NCBI GenBank assembly: GCA_900549445.1
Contig: UROS01000022.1
Location: forward strand, 1 to 20,279
From: an uncultured Porphyromonadaceae bacterium
GTDB lineage: Bacteria > Bacteroidota > Bacteroidia > Bacteroidales > Muribaculaceae
DNA length: 20,279 nt
Reading direction: 5' to 3'
In this document: positions 1 through 8,437 of the stretch, one piece after another
Position numbering within the stretch: the stretch's first letter is position 1
How the letters are laid out: every line of letters begins with the position of its first letter
Position numbers and translations under genes: made by a program
The notes under the pieces: model-generated
The model's input: only the letters and a program-made list of their open reading frames with translations
Databases searched by the model: none
What the model was told of the DNA's origin: nothing

Positions 1-2
1 TA

Positions 3-2675
3 TCGGCTGCCGGCGCAGGCGCATTCGAACCCGCGCTGACGTCCGCTCCCGACACCTCTATGGCAGCCCGCGTAAAACAGATGGCCCGCCCGCTCTCAGC
101 GAAAGCGTCGCGCACTTCCGCCGCGCCGGTTAAGAAATCGCCGCTCGCAGCTACCGCCGCCGACGGCACGAAAATCTACGGCGGTGTTGTCTACGCCGAC
201 TCCTGGAGTTCCAGCAACGCTCCCTACGGCATCTATTCCTCCACCACAACCCCGCCCCTCACCGTTGAGCAGCACTATCTCGGCGATATGTTCCGGGTGA
301 ACGGCGGCGGTTTCTACGCAGGCGGAAAGTATTACTTCATCGACTACACCATCTCCTCCACCTCCGACGGCGAAGAGCAGGTTTTCACCTATCTCTACGA
401 AAACGAAACCTCCCCCTTCCGGTATGTCGGCCAGAAGAGCCTCGGAATGTCGCATATCGCCAAGGATCTCACCTTCGACCCCATCGACCAGCGGGTCTAC
501 GGCATCTTCTCCGTCGGCTCTCTCGAAGACTCCTATCTTATAGGCGCCATGGATCTCACCGACTACAGAATCGAGGAATTCTGCCGTCTTCCGATAACCC
601 ACGTAGCCATTGCCGCCGACCGTCTCGGCAACGTATACACCATCAGCTGCGAGGGCGATCTCTACCGGCTCGACAAGTCGGCACGTGAGCTTAAGCCCGT
701 CGGCCCGACCGGCGTGGGAGCCGTTGAGGCTAAATATGCCCAGTCGGCCACCATCGACCTCAACACCGGCGTGTTCTACTGGGCCGCACTCCATACCGAC
801 GGCTCCTCGGCGCTCTACACCGTCGACACTGCCACCGGCACAGCCACTAAGGTCGGCGATTTCCCCGACAACGAGGAGTTTGCCGGCATATATATCCCCG
901 ACGTGGTCAGCCCCGCCGCTCCCGCCGCTGCGGAGGAACTCTATCCCGACTTCCCCGAAGGCTCGCTGTCGGGCGTGGTGGCATTCGACGCTCCGAAATA
1001 TACCCAGGAGGGCATTCTGATGTCGGGCGACATCAGTTTCGTGCTCTCAACCAACGGCGTGGAGACTCACCGCGGCACCGTCCGCGCCGGAAAGCGCAAC
1101 TATGAGATTGAAATGACACTTCCCGACAACGGCTTCTACACCTTCTCGCTCACCCTCTCCAACGACGCCGGTTCGAGCTATCCCACCGCCTTGCGCACCT
1201 ATATCGGCAACGACTTCCCCGAGGCATGCACGGAGGCTACCGCTGTCAATACCGGCCGCTCAGGCAAGATTGACCTCAAATGGCGCAAGCCCCGCAAGGG
1301 TGTCAACAACGGCTACGTGGATTTCAAGAGCATGACCTACAACGTAGTGCGTCTCCCCGACAATGTACAGGTGGCTTCGGCGCTCGCCGACACCGTGTTT
1401 ACCGACAATATCGAAGACACTTCGCTCCGCTGCTACCGCTACCGCATTACGGCTGCCGCCAACGGAATGGAGGGTGCGCCGGTGCTGACCAACAAAGTGG
1501 CCGTGGGCCATATTGCGCAGGTTCCCTACGTGGAGAATTTCGACACCGAGGTGGATTTCTCGACCTGGTCGGTTGACGATGCCGACAACGATGCCGCACT
1601 CAGCGGATGGAGCAATATCGGCACCTGGGACTACTCAGCCTACAAAGGAGGCGTGGCCACAGCAACCCCTGCGGGAGGCAACAATGCCGGCCACGCCAAA
1701 AACGACTGGCTCTTCACTCCGCCGGTTCATCTCCGCGCCGACCGCACCTATAAGGTGAAATATCTCGCCATGAGCCAGGGCAACAGGATCGTGCCGAGTT
1801 TCCGTGAGTATATGGAGGTGAAGATGGGCAATGCTCCCACAGTGGAAGCCATGACCGAGACCCTCCTCGAAAACTGCGAGATTGACAATGAATATACTAA
1901 ATACAACAGTTACGACCACGTAATCCACGTCGATGAGGAAGGCGAGTACCATATCGGCTTCCATGCCACCACTCCGGGCGACCAGCTTATGTGGAATCTC
2001 GTGATCGACGACGTTGAAATCCTCGAGGACGCCCTCTGCAAAGGTCCTGCAGCAGTGACCGATTTCACGGTAACACCCGGTGAGAACGGCGCTCAGACTG
2101 CCTCAGTATCATTCAAGGCTCCTGAAAAGGCCATCGACGGTTCGCCTCTGGAGGCTCTCGACCGCATCGAGATTCTCCGCGGTTCCGATCTTATAAAGAC
2201 GTTCACAGCCCCCGCTCCCGGCGCGTCTCTCGAATTTGTCGACGACAAGGCTCCTAAAGGAACCGTTGAATACCGCGCCGTGCCTTACGATGCCGAAAAC
2301 AAGGGTCTCGAGGCGAAAGCCAGGGTATTTATCGGCTACGATATCCCCGCCGAGGTGAAAAATGTGCAGGCCCGCGACGTTGACGGTGTTGTCACCGTAA
2401 CCTGGGAAGCCCCCGGATCCGAGGGCGTCACCGGAAACTATGTCGACGTGTCGAAACTCACCTACACCGTGGAGCGCTATCTCGGTGCTGGCAACAGCAA
2501 GATTATAGCCGAGAACATCACCGCGCTTACAGTGACCGATCCCGGGGTGACTGCCGACGAGCAGACTCAGATAGCTTACCGCGTCACGGCCTCCAACAGC
2601 GAAGGTAAGAGCAAGGCAGCCTCGTCGGAGCCCATCTTCGTTGGCGGCGACGACAATCTGCTCCCCGTCCACTAG
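3..2675 (+). CDS. Secreted multidomain adhesin-like protein, N-terminal part (5' partial, ends at a premature TAG)
   Basis: The frame is open from base 3, so the gene starts left of the window; the ATG at 60 is only an internal methionine. The first residues (SAAGAGAFEPALTSAPD) look like the end of a signal peptide, so export is likely. Visible order: an Ala/Pro/Lys linker; a beta-propeller-like region of short repeated strands (about nt 170-890); an Ig-like segment (about 960-1215); an Fn3-like domain (about 1224-1510); a choice-of-anchor-J/MAM-like domain opening with PYVENF (about 1521-2035); then two more Fn3-like domains (about 2050-2330 and 2345-2650). No catalytic motif was seen. The product stops at TAG 2673-2675, but the same frame continues and completes the expected next domain, so this is probably the front of one long gene ending at 4559. 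Substrate or ligand is unknown; a cell-surface or secreted binding role is inferred from domain type only. Confidence 0.75.
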   Translation, partial: SAAGAGAFEPALTSAPDTSMAARVKQMARPLSAKASRTSAAPVKKSPLAATAADGTKIYGGVVYADSWSSSNAPYGIYSSTTTPPLTVEQHYLGDMFRVNGGGFYAGGKYYFIDYTISSTSDGEEQVFTYLYENETSPFRYVGQKSLGMSHIAKDLTFDPIDQRVYGIFSVGSLEDSYLIGAMDLTDYRIEEFCRLPITHVAIAADRLGNVYTISCEGDLYRLDKSARELKPVGPTGVGAVEAKYAQSATIDLNTGVFYWAALHTDGSSALYTVDTATGTATKVGDFPDNEEFAGIYIPDVVSPAAPAAAEELYPDFPEGSLSGVVAFDAPKYTQEGILMSGDISFVLSTNGVETHRGTVRAGKRNYEIEMTLPDNGFYTFSLTLSNDAGSSYPTALRTYIGNDFPEACTEATAVNTGRSGKIDLKWRKPRKGVNNGYVDFKSMTYNVVRLPDNVQVASALADTVFTDNIEDTSLRCYRYRITAAANGMEGAPVLTNKVAVGHIAQVPYVENFDTEVDFSTWSVDDADNDAALSGWSNIGTWDYSAYKGGVATATPAGGNNAGHAKNDWLFTPPVHLRADRTYKVKYLAMSQGNRIVPSFREYMEVKMGNAPTVEAMTETLLENCEIDNEYTKYNSYDHVIHVDEEGEYHIGFHATTPGDQLMWNLVIDDVEILEDALCKGPAAVTDFTVTPGENGAQTASVSFKAPEKAIDGSPLEALDRIEILRGSDLIKTFTAPAPGASLEFVDDKAPKGTVEYRAVPYDAENKGLEAKARVFIGYDIPAEVKNVQARDVDGVVTVTWEAPGSEGVTGNYVDVSKLTYTVERYLGAGNSKIIAENITALTVTDPGVTADEQTQIAYRVTASNSEGKSKAASSEPIFVGGDDNLLPVH
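2673..2675 (+). other. In-frame premature stop codon (TAG) inside a J-type domain
   Basis: The codons before it encode NLLPVH and those after it encode SFPGRYSTST, in the same frame. In the other two J-type domains of this gene the equivalent spot reads VENF and TDNF, so an acidic residue is expected where the stop falls. A single GAG to TAG change explains it. It could be a real nonsense mutation or a sequencing error. Confidence 0.75.
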
Positions 2676-2705
2676 TCGTTCCCCGGCCGCTACTCCACCA
2701 GTACG

Positions 2706-4559
2706 GTGCTACGCTATATCACGTCGCAGACAGGCTCGCAGTGGGGTGTGGCTGATGAAATAAGCGGAATCACCCCGGCCGACGCCGACGGCGGTATGGC
2801 CGTGTTCGGCCTCAACGGCTATGCTCTTCCGGGCGAGGACGGCCTGCAGGGCATGCTCTACACCAACCGTATATCCATAGAGGGCGCTGTCAATCCCGCG
2901 GTAAGCTGCTACATTTACCATGAGAAGGGTTCGGCCAACGTTCTCGATATTATGGTAAACCGCGAGACTGAAGGATGGAAATCGCTCCGCACCATTCCTG
3001 TAGCCGACCCCGACGGCGCCGAAGGATGGACTCAGGTTGTGGTTCCCCTCGCCGATATCAAAGGCTCGCGCTATATCCAGGTAGGCTTCCGCGGAACGGC
3101 GAAGGATGAGAGCGCTCTGTTTATCGACAATATACTCATCGACGACCTCCTCGACCATAATGTGGAACTGACCTCAATCTCTTCCGACCGCATCGCGGCT
3201 CCGGGCGTGAACCTGCCCGTCAGCGTTACCGTGACAAACCGCGGACTCAACCCCACGGGCGACTATTCGGTAGTGCTTTCGTCGGCAGCCGGCGATTTCA
3301 CCTCCTCTCTCGACGGCCCGGCGCTCGCGCCCGGAAATTCCGCCGAAGTGAAATTTGAATTCCCCGTCACCCTCGGCACTCCCGAGGAGAACACCCTCAC
3401 CGCCGAGGTTGTCTATGAACCAGACATGAAGGTCTCCGACAATGTCTCGGAGTCTGTCGACATCTACGTCGAACTTCCGCGCATGGCCTACGTGACCGAC
3501 CTCAGAGCCGAAAAGAATTCCGACGGCTCCGCAACACTTGCCTGGAGCGCCCCCGACGCCTCGACCGCCTCGCCGGAGCCCGTCACCGACAATTTCGACT
3601 CCTACAAGCCGTTTATAATCGACAATATCGGCACCTGGAAGATGTATGACGGCGACGGCCGCGCCACCTGGGGAATCTCAAACGGCCAGGGCGGCATCCT
3701 CAACTACACCAACGCCGGAAAGCCGATGGCATGGCAGGTGTTCAGCCCGACGGATGCGGGTCTTTCGGTAAATTACGATCCTGAGTCAGATACTAACGAC
3801 CTCCCCGACTGGCGTCCGTATTCCGGCTCCAAGATGATGATTTCCTACGCTCCCGTAACCGGTGCGAGCGACGACTGGATGATTTCCGAGGAACTCACCG
3901 GCTCGCGTCAGATCGTAAGCCTGATGGGCCGCGGAATCGTCAGCCGCTATAACGAGAAAATCGAAATCCTCGCCTCGCAGACCGGCCGTGAGCCTGAAGA
4001 CTTCACCCGGGTGGCTGTATTCAGCCTGTCGAAAGTATGGACGCGCCTGAGCGCCCTGCTTCCCGAGGGCACGCGCTACTTCGCCATCCGTTGCATCTCG
4101 CCGCAGCAGTTCGCCGCGATTGTCGACGATGTTGTCTACGCGCCAGCAGGATCCGCTGCAGCAGCCGCCGACCTCACGGGCTACAATATATACCGCGACG
4201 GCGAGAAAGTGGCCACAGCGCCCGCTGAAGGTCTCTCATGGAACGATGAGGCAGCTGCCGGAGTCCACACCTACCGAGTGAGCGCCGTTTACAACCTCGG
4301 CGAATCGCGCCTCTCAAACGAGGCGAAGGTGGGCGAATCGGGTATCGGAAATGTCGGTGCTGACAGTTTCCGCGTTTCGGTTTCGGCTTCGCGGATTACC
4401 GTGACCGGCTCCGGAGATGCCGACGTGATGCTCTACGGTACCGACGGTCGACTCGCCGGTGCCGACCGCTCGCGTTCCGGAAAGGCTGTATTCACCGTCG
4501 CCCCCGGCGTCTACATTGTCCGTGCCGGTTCCTCGGCCGTAAAAGTGGCGGTGATGTAA
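2706..4559 (+). CDS. Secreted multidomain adhesin-like protein, C-terminal part with sorting-domain-like tail
   Basis: This lies in the same frame as the preceding fragment. The GTG at 2706 is only the first start-like codon after the TAG; there is no promoter, no credible ribosome-binding site and no signal peptide, so independent expression is doubtful. Domains: the rest of a choice-of-anchor-J domain (to about nt 3150, ending ALFIDNILIDD), a CARDB-like domain (about 3156-3475), an Fn3 domain whose first strands (AYVTDLRAEKNSDGSATLAW, about 3478-3580) are separated from its remainder (LTGYNIYRDGEKVATAP onward, about 4165-4335) by an inserted J-type domain (about 3583-4160), and a C-terminal stretch ending PGVYIVRAGSSAVKVAVM. 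That ending resembles a type IX secretion type A sorting domain, which would direct the full protein across the outer membrane. Alone, without a signal peptide, the fragment would stay in the cytoplasm. Confidence 0.7.
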   Translation: MLRYITSQTGSQWGVADEISGITPADADGGMAVFGLNGYALPGEDGLQGMLYTNRISIEGAVNPAVSCYIYHEKGSANVLDIMVNRETEGWKSLRTIPVADPDGAEGWTQVVVPLADIKGSRYIQVGFRGTAKDESALFIDNILIDDLLDHNVELTSISSDRIAAPGVNLPVSVTVTNRGLNPTGDYSVVLSSAAGDFTSSLDGPALAPGNSAEVKFEFPVTLGTPEENTLTAEVVYEPDMKVSDNVSESVDIYVELPRMAYVTDLRAEKNSDGSATLAWSAPDASTASPEPVTDNFDSYKPFIIDNIGTWKMYDGDGRATWGISNGQGGILNYTNAGKPMAWQVFSPTDAGLSVNYDPESDTNDLPDWRPYSGSKMMISYAPVTGASDDWMISEELTGSRQIVSLMGRGIVSRYNEKIEILASQTGREPEDFTRVAVFSLSKVWTRLSALLPEGTRYFAIRCISPQQFAAIVDDVVYAPAGSAAAAADLTGYNIYRDGEKVATAPAEGLSWNDEAAAGVHTYRVSAVYNLGESRLSNEAKVGESGIGNVGADSFRVSVSASRITVTGSGDADVMLYGTDGRLAGADRSRSGKAVFTVAPGVYIVRAGSSAVKVAVM

Positions 4560-4585
4560 CGGTTCTCAGACTTTTTACTTAAAAT

Positions 4586-4639
4586 AAGCGTTCAGACGGC
4601 TCCTGAAGGGCCTCTGAACGCTTTCTTATTGTTTTTTGT
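4586..4639 (+). terminator. Rho-independent terminator after the secreted-protein gene
   Basis: Perfect 11-bp stem AAGCGTTCAGA (4586-4596) with TCTGAACGCTT (4613-4623). The top is extended by GGC/GCC (4598-4600/4610-4612) and CC/GG around a TGAA tetraloop. A T-rich tail follows to about 4639. It begins 26 bp after the stop codon at 4559. Confidence 0.85.
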
Positions 4640-4641
4640 TG

Positions 4642-4649
4642 TAACTTTG
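4642..4649 (+). promoter_or_regulatory. Bacteroidetes-type -7 element for the P-type ATPase gene
   Basis: TAACTTTG fits the Bacteroidetes -7 consensus TAnnTTTG exactly and lies 24 bp before the ATG at 4674. No TTTG -33 box is present 19-21 bp upstream, because that position falls in the terminator stem; strength is therefore uncertain. Confidence 0.55.
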
Positions 4650-4673
4650 CAATCCGTTAGGAATAATATCATC

Positions 4674-7379
4674 ATGCAGGAGAATCAGTATAAAGGACTT
4701 TCGGCCGCACAGGTCGAGGAAAGCCGGCGCCTCCACGGCGCCAACATCCTCACTCCGCCCCCGCGCGAATCTTTGTGGATAAAATACTTACGCACTTTCC
4801 GCGACCCGCTTATCGTGGTGCTCCTCGTGGCGGGTGTGCTCTCGGTTTGCATCTCGCTTTATGAGTTCTACGGGCTGCACGAGGGCGCCGGCGTGTTTTT
4901 CGAGCCGGCAGGCATCTTCATGGCCATATTTCTGGCCACCGGACTCGGTTTTATCTTCGAGACAAAGGCCGCCCGCGAGTTCGACCTCCTGAATCAGGTG
5001 AAAGACGACGATCCGGTCAGGGTAATCCGCGGCGGAAGCCCCACGGAAATTCCACGGCGCGACGTGGTGGTGGGCGACATCGTCATTCTTGAGGCGGGGC
5101 AGGAGATTCCGGCCGACGGCACCCTTCTGGAGGCCGTGAGGCTCAACGTAGACGAATCGACCCTGACCGGCGAGCCGATGTGCTCCAAAACCACTGATCC
5201 CGCCCACTTCGACCCCGAATCCACTTATGCCAGCAACCGGGTAATGCGCGGCACCCGCATAATGGAGGGGCACGGCGTGATGGAGGTTACGGCCGTAGGC
5301 GATGCCACCGAAAACGGCAAGGTGTTTACCGCCGCCACGATCGACGACGATGTGCAGACCCCTCTCGACGAGCAGCTGCGCCGCCTCGGCACCATGATTA
5401 CCCGTCTGAGCTACATTATCGGCATTGCCGTGGTAGCTGGGCGCGTTGTGATGTATTTCATATCGGTTTCCGAGCCTTCGGTGCTCTCATTTGTGGCATA
5501 TTTCCTCCAGACCATCATGATAGCCGTGACGCTCGTGGTCTGCTCCGTGCCCGAAGGGCTCCCGATGGCCGTGACACTGAGTCTCGCCAACTCCATGAGG
5601 CGCATGCTCCGCACCAACAACCTCGTGCGCAAGCTCCACGCCTGTGAAACCATGGGCGCCACCACTGTCATCTGCACCGACAAAACCGGCACCCTCACCC
5701 GCAACCGCATGCAGGTGTATGAGGCCGAATTTTACGGTACAGAAGGCAAAAAACTCGGTTCCGATGCCCTCAGCGCACTCATAGCCGAGGGAATAGCCGT
5801 GAACTCCACCGCCATGCTCGACCGCACCGACCCCGCCGCGGTGAAAGTGCTCGGCAACCCTACAGAGGGTGCTCTGCTGCTCTGGCTTAATGGGCAGAAC
5901 ATAGACTACGACACACTGCGCAACCGGGCCGTGACGGTAGAGGAGCTTCCATTCTCGACTGAACGCAAATATATGGCCACGGTGGTGAAATCAGCCACCG
6001 GAAAAAGAATTCTTTACGTAAAGGGTGCTCCTGAAATCGTCTGCTCCATGTGCTCGGTCTTCCCCGCCGGGGTAACCGAGAAGGAAATCTCGGCCCGTCT
6101 GCTCGATTATCAGGCCATGGCCATGCGCACTCTCGGCTTCGCCTGCTGCGAACTCGCAGGGGAGGAAACGGTTATAGCCGACGGCAAACTTGCGCCCGGC
6201 TTAAGCCTCACCTTTCTCGGCATAGTGGCCATATCGGATCCCGTGCGCCCCGACGTGCCGGCAGCCGTTGAGGAGTGCATGAAGGCGGGAATAAAAATCA
6301 AGATTGTGACGGGCGACACTCCCGGAACCGCCCGCGAGATAGGAAGAGAGATAGGTCTGTGGGACGACACGACCGACTCCGACCGCAATATAATCACCGG
6401 CACCGAATTTGCCGCTCTGAGCGACGCTGAGCTGCGTTCCCGTGCCGCAGACATAAAGATTATAGCCCGCGCCCGTCCGATGGATAAGAAGCGTCTTGTA
6501 GAGGCTCTGCGCGATGCCGGCGACGTGGTGGCAGTGACCGGCGACGGAACCAACGACGCGCCTGCGCTCAAGGCCGCCCACGTCGGACTTTCGATGGGCG
6601 ACGGTACCGCCATCGCAAAAGAGGCGAGCGACATCACCATCATCGACAACTCGTTCGCCTCGATAGGCCGCGCCGTCATGTGGGGACGCTCCCTCTATCT
6701 CAACCTGCAGCGTTTTATATTGTTCCAGCTGACGGTCAACGTCGTGGCGTGTCTTACGGTGCTCTGCGGCTCTTTCATGGGGATGCAGCCCGCACTTACC
6801 GTCACCCAGATGCTCTGGGTCAACCTCATAATGGATACTTTCGCGGCCATGGCCCTCTCGTCGCTGCCGCCCTCGCGCTCCGTAATGTCGAAGCCGCCGC
6901 GCAACCGCAGCGATTTCATCATCAACCGCCCGATGTGGGGCTTCATCCTTTCTGCCGGGCTTATTTTCTTCGGAGTGCTCATGGGGCTGATGTATTATCT
7001 CGACCACACAGACCTCACTTCGGTGCTTCAGATCGGGCAGTTGCCCTGGATTTCGGAAAACAAGGGGCTGAGTCCGCGTGAGATGAGCATTTTCTTCAAC
7101 GTGTTTATCTTCCTGCAGTTCTGGAACATGTTCAATGCCAAAGCATATGCTACCCGGCGCTCGGCACTCCATTTCAAAGGGTGCGGAGAGTTCCTTTTCA
7201 TCGCTGCGCTGATATTTTTCGGCCAGATATTAATAGTGACGGTGGGCGGCGCGTTCTTCAATGTGGTTCCGCTGCCGCTCACCGACTGGATTGTTATCAT
7301 AGCAGCTACCTCGCCCGTTCTATGGATCGGGGAACTGCTCAGATTGCTGCATAAGAAAGATACCCCTGAGGCGCAATGA
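4674..7379 (+). CDS. Calcium-translocating P-type ATPase, PMCA-type
   Basis: A 901-residue P2-type cation pump of the inner membrane, probably exporting Ca2+ with ATP hydrolysis. Seen: N-terminal cation-ATPase region; actuator motif T165-G166-E167 (LTGEP, with Pro where many relatives have Ser); PEGLP in TM4 (293-297); phosphorylation motif DKTGTLT with aspartate D336; KGAPE in the nucleotide-binding domain (450-454); TGDGTNDAP hinge motif (622-630); about ten membrane segments, with NLIMDTFAAMAL in TM6 typical of PMCA-type pumps. The length matches the family. The ATG at 4674 was chosen over an in-frame TTG at 4629 because the -7 promoter element (4642-4649) lies between them, so the upstream codons would not be transcribed. 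The gene is monocistronic, isolated by a terminator upstream and a convergent gene downstream. Ion specificity is a family inference; other divalent cations are possible. Confidence 0.93.
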   Translation: MQENQYKGLSAAQVEESRRLHGANILTPPPRESLWIKYLRTFRDPLIVVLLVAGVLSVCISLYEFYGLHEGAGVFFEPAGIFMAIFLATGLGFIFETKAAREFDLLNQVKDDDPVRVIRGGSPTEIPRRDVVVGDIVILEAGQEIPADGTLLEAVRLNVDESTLTGEPMCSKTTDPAHFDPESTYASNRVMRGTRIMEGHGVMEVTAVGDATENGKVFTAATIDDDVQTPLDEQLRRLGTMITRLSYIIGIAVVAGRVVMYFISVSEPSVLSFVAYFLQTIMIAVTLVVCSVPEGLPMAVTLSLANSMRRMLRTNNLVRKLHACETMGATTVICTDKTGTLTRNRMQVYEAEFYGTEGKKLGSDALSALIAEGIAVNSTAMLDRTDPAAVKVLGNPTEGALLLWLNGQNIDYDTLRNRAVTVEELPFSTERKYMATVVKSATGKRILYVKGAPEIVCSMCSVFPAGVTEKEISARLLDYQAMAMRTLGFACCELAGEETVIADGKLAPGLSLTFLGIVAISDPVRPDVPAAVEECMKAGIKIKIVTGDTPGTAREIGREIGLWDDTTDSDRNIITGTEFAALSDAELRSRAADIKIIARARPMDKKRLVEALRDAGDVVAVTGDGTNDAPALKAAHVGLSMGDGTAIAKEASDITIIDNSFASIGRAVMWGRSLYLNLQRFILFQLTVNVVACLTVLCGSFMGMQPALTVTQMLWVNLIMDTFAAMALSSLPPSRSVMSKPPRNRSDFIINRPMWGFILSAGLIFFGVLMGLMYYLDHTDLTSVLQIGQLPWISENKGLSPREMSIFFNVFIFLQFWNMFNAKAYATRRSALHFKGCGEFLFIAALIFFGQILIVTVGGAFFNVVPLPLTDWIVIIAATSPVLWIGELLRLLHKKDTPEAQ

Positions 7380-7388
7380 TTATTGCGC
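7371..7388. terminator. Palindrome spanning two convergent stop codons (possible shared bidirectional stem)
   Basis: GCGCAAT (7371-7377) and ATTGCGC (7382-7388) form a 7-bp stem with a GATT loop. The stem contains the last codons of both the ATPase and the nitroreductase, so both proteins end in Ala-Gln. Weak flanking CCCT/AGGG pairing could extend it past a bulge. There is no T-tract on either strand, so intrinsic termination is uncertain. Confidence 0.4.
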
Positions 7389-8126
7389 AGGGTCAAAACC
7401 GCGGCGCCGCAAAGCGGCGAGCATGCGGTACGACATGGCCTCGCGGTAATAGCTGACAATGTGGGCACACCAGTCGTTGGTGGTTTTTGCGCCCTCACGA
7501 GTGCGGTTGTAGTGCTGCACTTCCTCGTCGTATGCCTCGAGGTCGGGCAGAAGGGAGTCGGTGCGGTAGTGGTCGTGGTGAACTACGAGCGGCAGGGGCT
7601 GTTTGGGCTTGAGATCCGGCATCTCGCGGGGTACGCCGATGGCGAGGCCGCAGACTACGAAAGTGTTTTGCGGGAGTTTTACAAGCTGCGCAACGGAGTC
7701 GGGGGCTGCGGTGCGGGCGTAGCCTATGCAACAGGTGCCCAGACCGAGCGATTCGGCCATGGTTAGTGCGCTCATCATGGCAAGGGTAGCGTCGACCACT
7801 CCTACTATCACGCCGTCGACAGTGTGGGTGAACTGCGGAAAATCTACTTTTTTATGCTCTGCAAGTACTTTGATTTTATTAAAGTCGGCGAGGAAAAGCA
7901 GGAAATGGTTGCAGGTCTTTATCTGCTTCTGGCCTGTCAGTTCGTAGAGTTTCTCTTTAGTGGGCTGATCCGTGATGTCGATTACCGAAAATTGCTGTCC
8001 GTTATAACTTGTGGGGGTGTTGCGGATGGCCTCGTAGATGAGGGCCATGTCGTCGTCGGATATGTTTTCGCGTTCGTAGCGGCGGATGCTGCGCCGCTCA
8101 AGAAGGGTCTGGTCTACAGGTTTCAT
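7380..8126 (-). CDS. Nitroreductase family protein, NfsA/FRP-like FMN oxidoreductase
   Basis: A 248-residue cytosolic flavoprotein expected to use NAD(P)H to reduce nitroaromatics, quinones or flavin; the natural substrate is unknown. Seen: N-terminal RRSIRRY (11-17), the FMN-phosphate-binding Arg/Ser motif of the family; PTSYNGQQF (38-46), the second flavin contact region; a central helix followed by GLGTCCIGYAR (128-138); and GVPREMPDLKPKQPLPLVVH (164-183), resembling the lysine/arginine-Pro segment of NfsA/FRP enzymes. Length fits that subgroup (about 240). Start is the ATG at 8124-8126, with no clear Shine-Dalgarno sequence, as is usual in this phylum. It lies downstream of sufS on the same strand but is separated by a 335-bp inserted element. 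No good TAnnTTTG promoter was found in the 78 bp between the element and the start, so whether it is transcribed from sufS or from its own promoter is unclear. Confidence 0.85.
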   Translation of the reverse strand: MKPVDQTLLERRSIRRYERENISDDDMALIYEAIRNTPTSYNGQQFSVIDITDQPTKEKLYELTGQKQIKTCNHFLLFLADFNKIKVLAEHKKVDFPQFTHTVDGVIVGVVDATLAMMSALTMAESLGLGTCCIGYARTAAPDSVAQLVKLPQNTFVVCGLAIGVPREMPDLKPKQPLPLVVHHDHYRTDSLLPDLEAYDEEVQHYNRTREGAKTTNDWCAHIVSYYREAMSYRMLAALRRRGFDPAQ

Positions 8127-8203
8127 TGCTTAGAGCTTTAAGGGGTTTGCACTGAATAACAAATGAAACCCGCAAAAAGTTCATAGCGGGGAGCGGAAAA
8201 GTT

Positions 8204-8237
8204 AGAGGTTGTTTAACAACAAATGTTAAGCCGGAGT
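8204..8237 (+). repeat. Left terminal inverted repeat of the MITE-like element
   Basis: Begins A-GAGGTTGTTTAACAACAAAT and ends AAGCCGGAGT. The leading A is part of the flanking TTA. It pairs with 8506-8540. Confidence 0.75.
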
Positions 8238-8263
8238 GGATGTTTTTTGAGCTAACCTGTTCA

Positions 8264-8305
8264 TAATCTGAAGGAGCAGTGCTGTAGCACTGTGACTGAA
8301 GATTA
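8264..8305 (+). other. Structured 42-nt hairpin, left copy, with purine-rich internal loop
   Basis: Outer stem TAATCT (8264-8269) with AGATTA (8300-8305). Internal loop GAAGGAG (8270-8276) opposite TGACTGA (8293-8299). Inner stem CAGTGCT (8277-8283) with AGCACTG (8286-8292). Within the loop, G-A/A-G, A-T/G-C, G-A/A-G and G-T oppositions could form two tandem sheared G-A motifs. A second small hairpin TGAGC/GTTCA (8248-8252/8259-8263) abuts it. Confidence 0.65.
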
Positions 8306-8437
8306 GGGACAGGGGAGCCAAAAAGGCATCCATGCGACTTAATGTAACATATTTTTTCTTTTTTATACATTTCAAATTCAATTTTGCGGTTGCTTAAAAT
8401 GCTTTTTCGCATCCATTCTCCCGGGCGTCTTTCGTGC

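Noticed and set aside
2673..2675. TAG as programmed recoding (pyrrolysine or read-through)
   Set aside because: No pyrrolysine machinery is visible, the lineage is not known for it, no downstream stimulatory structure was seen, and a single GAG to TAG change is simpler.
4629..4673. In-frame TTG start extending the ATPase by 15 codons
   Set aside because: These codons coincide with the terminator tail and the -7 promoter element, so they would precede the transcript start; the ATG at 4674 gives a normal N-terminus.
5166..5177. TGEP instead of TGES in the ATPase actuator domain as a loss-of-function sign
   Set aside because: The essential Thr-Gly-Glu is intact and all other catalytic motifs are present; the fourth residue is probably tolerant.
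6201..7172. Long minus-strand frame opposite the ATPase gene
   Set aside because: Antisense shadow of a clearly recognised gene; composition is His/Gly/Arg-rich with no domain.
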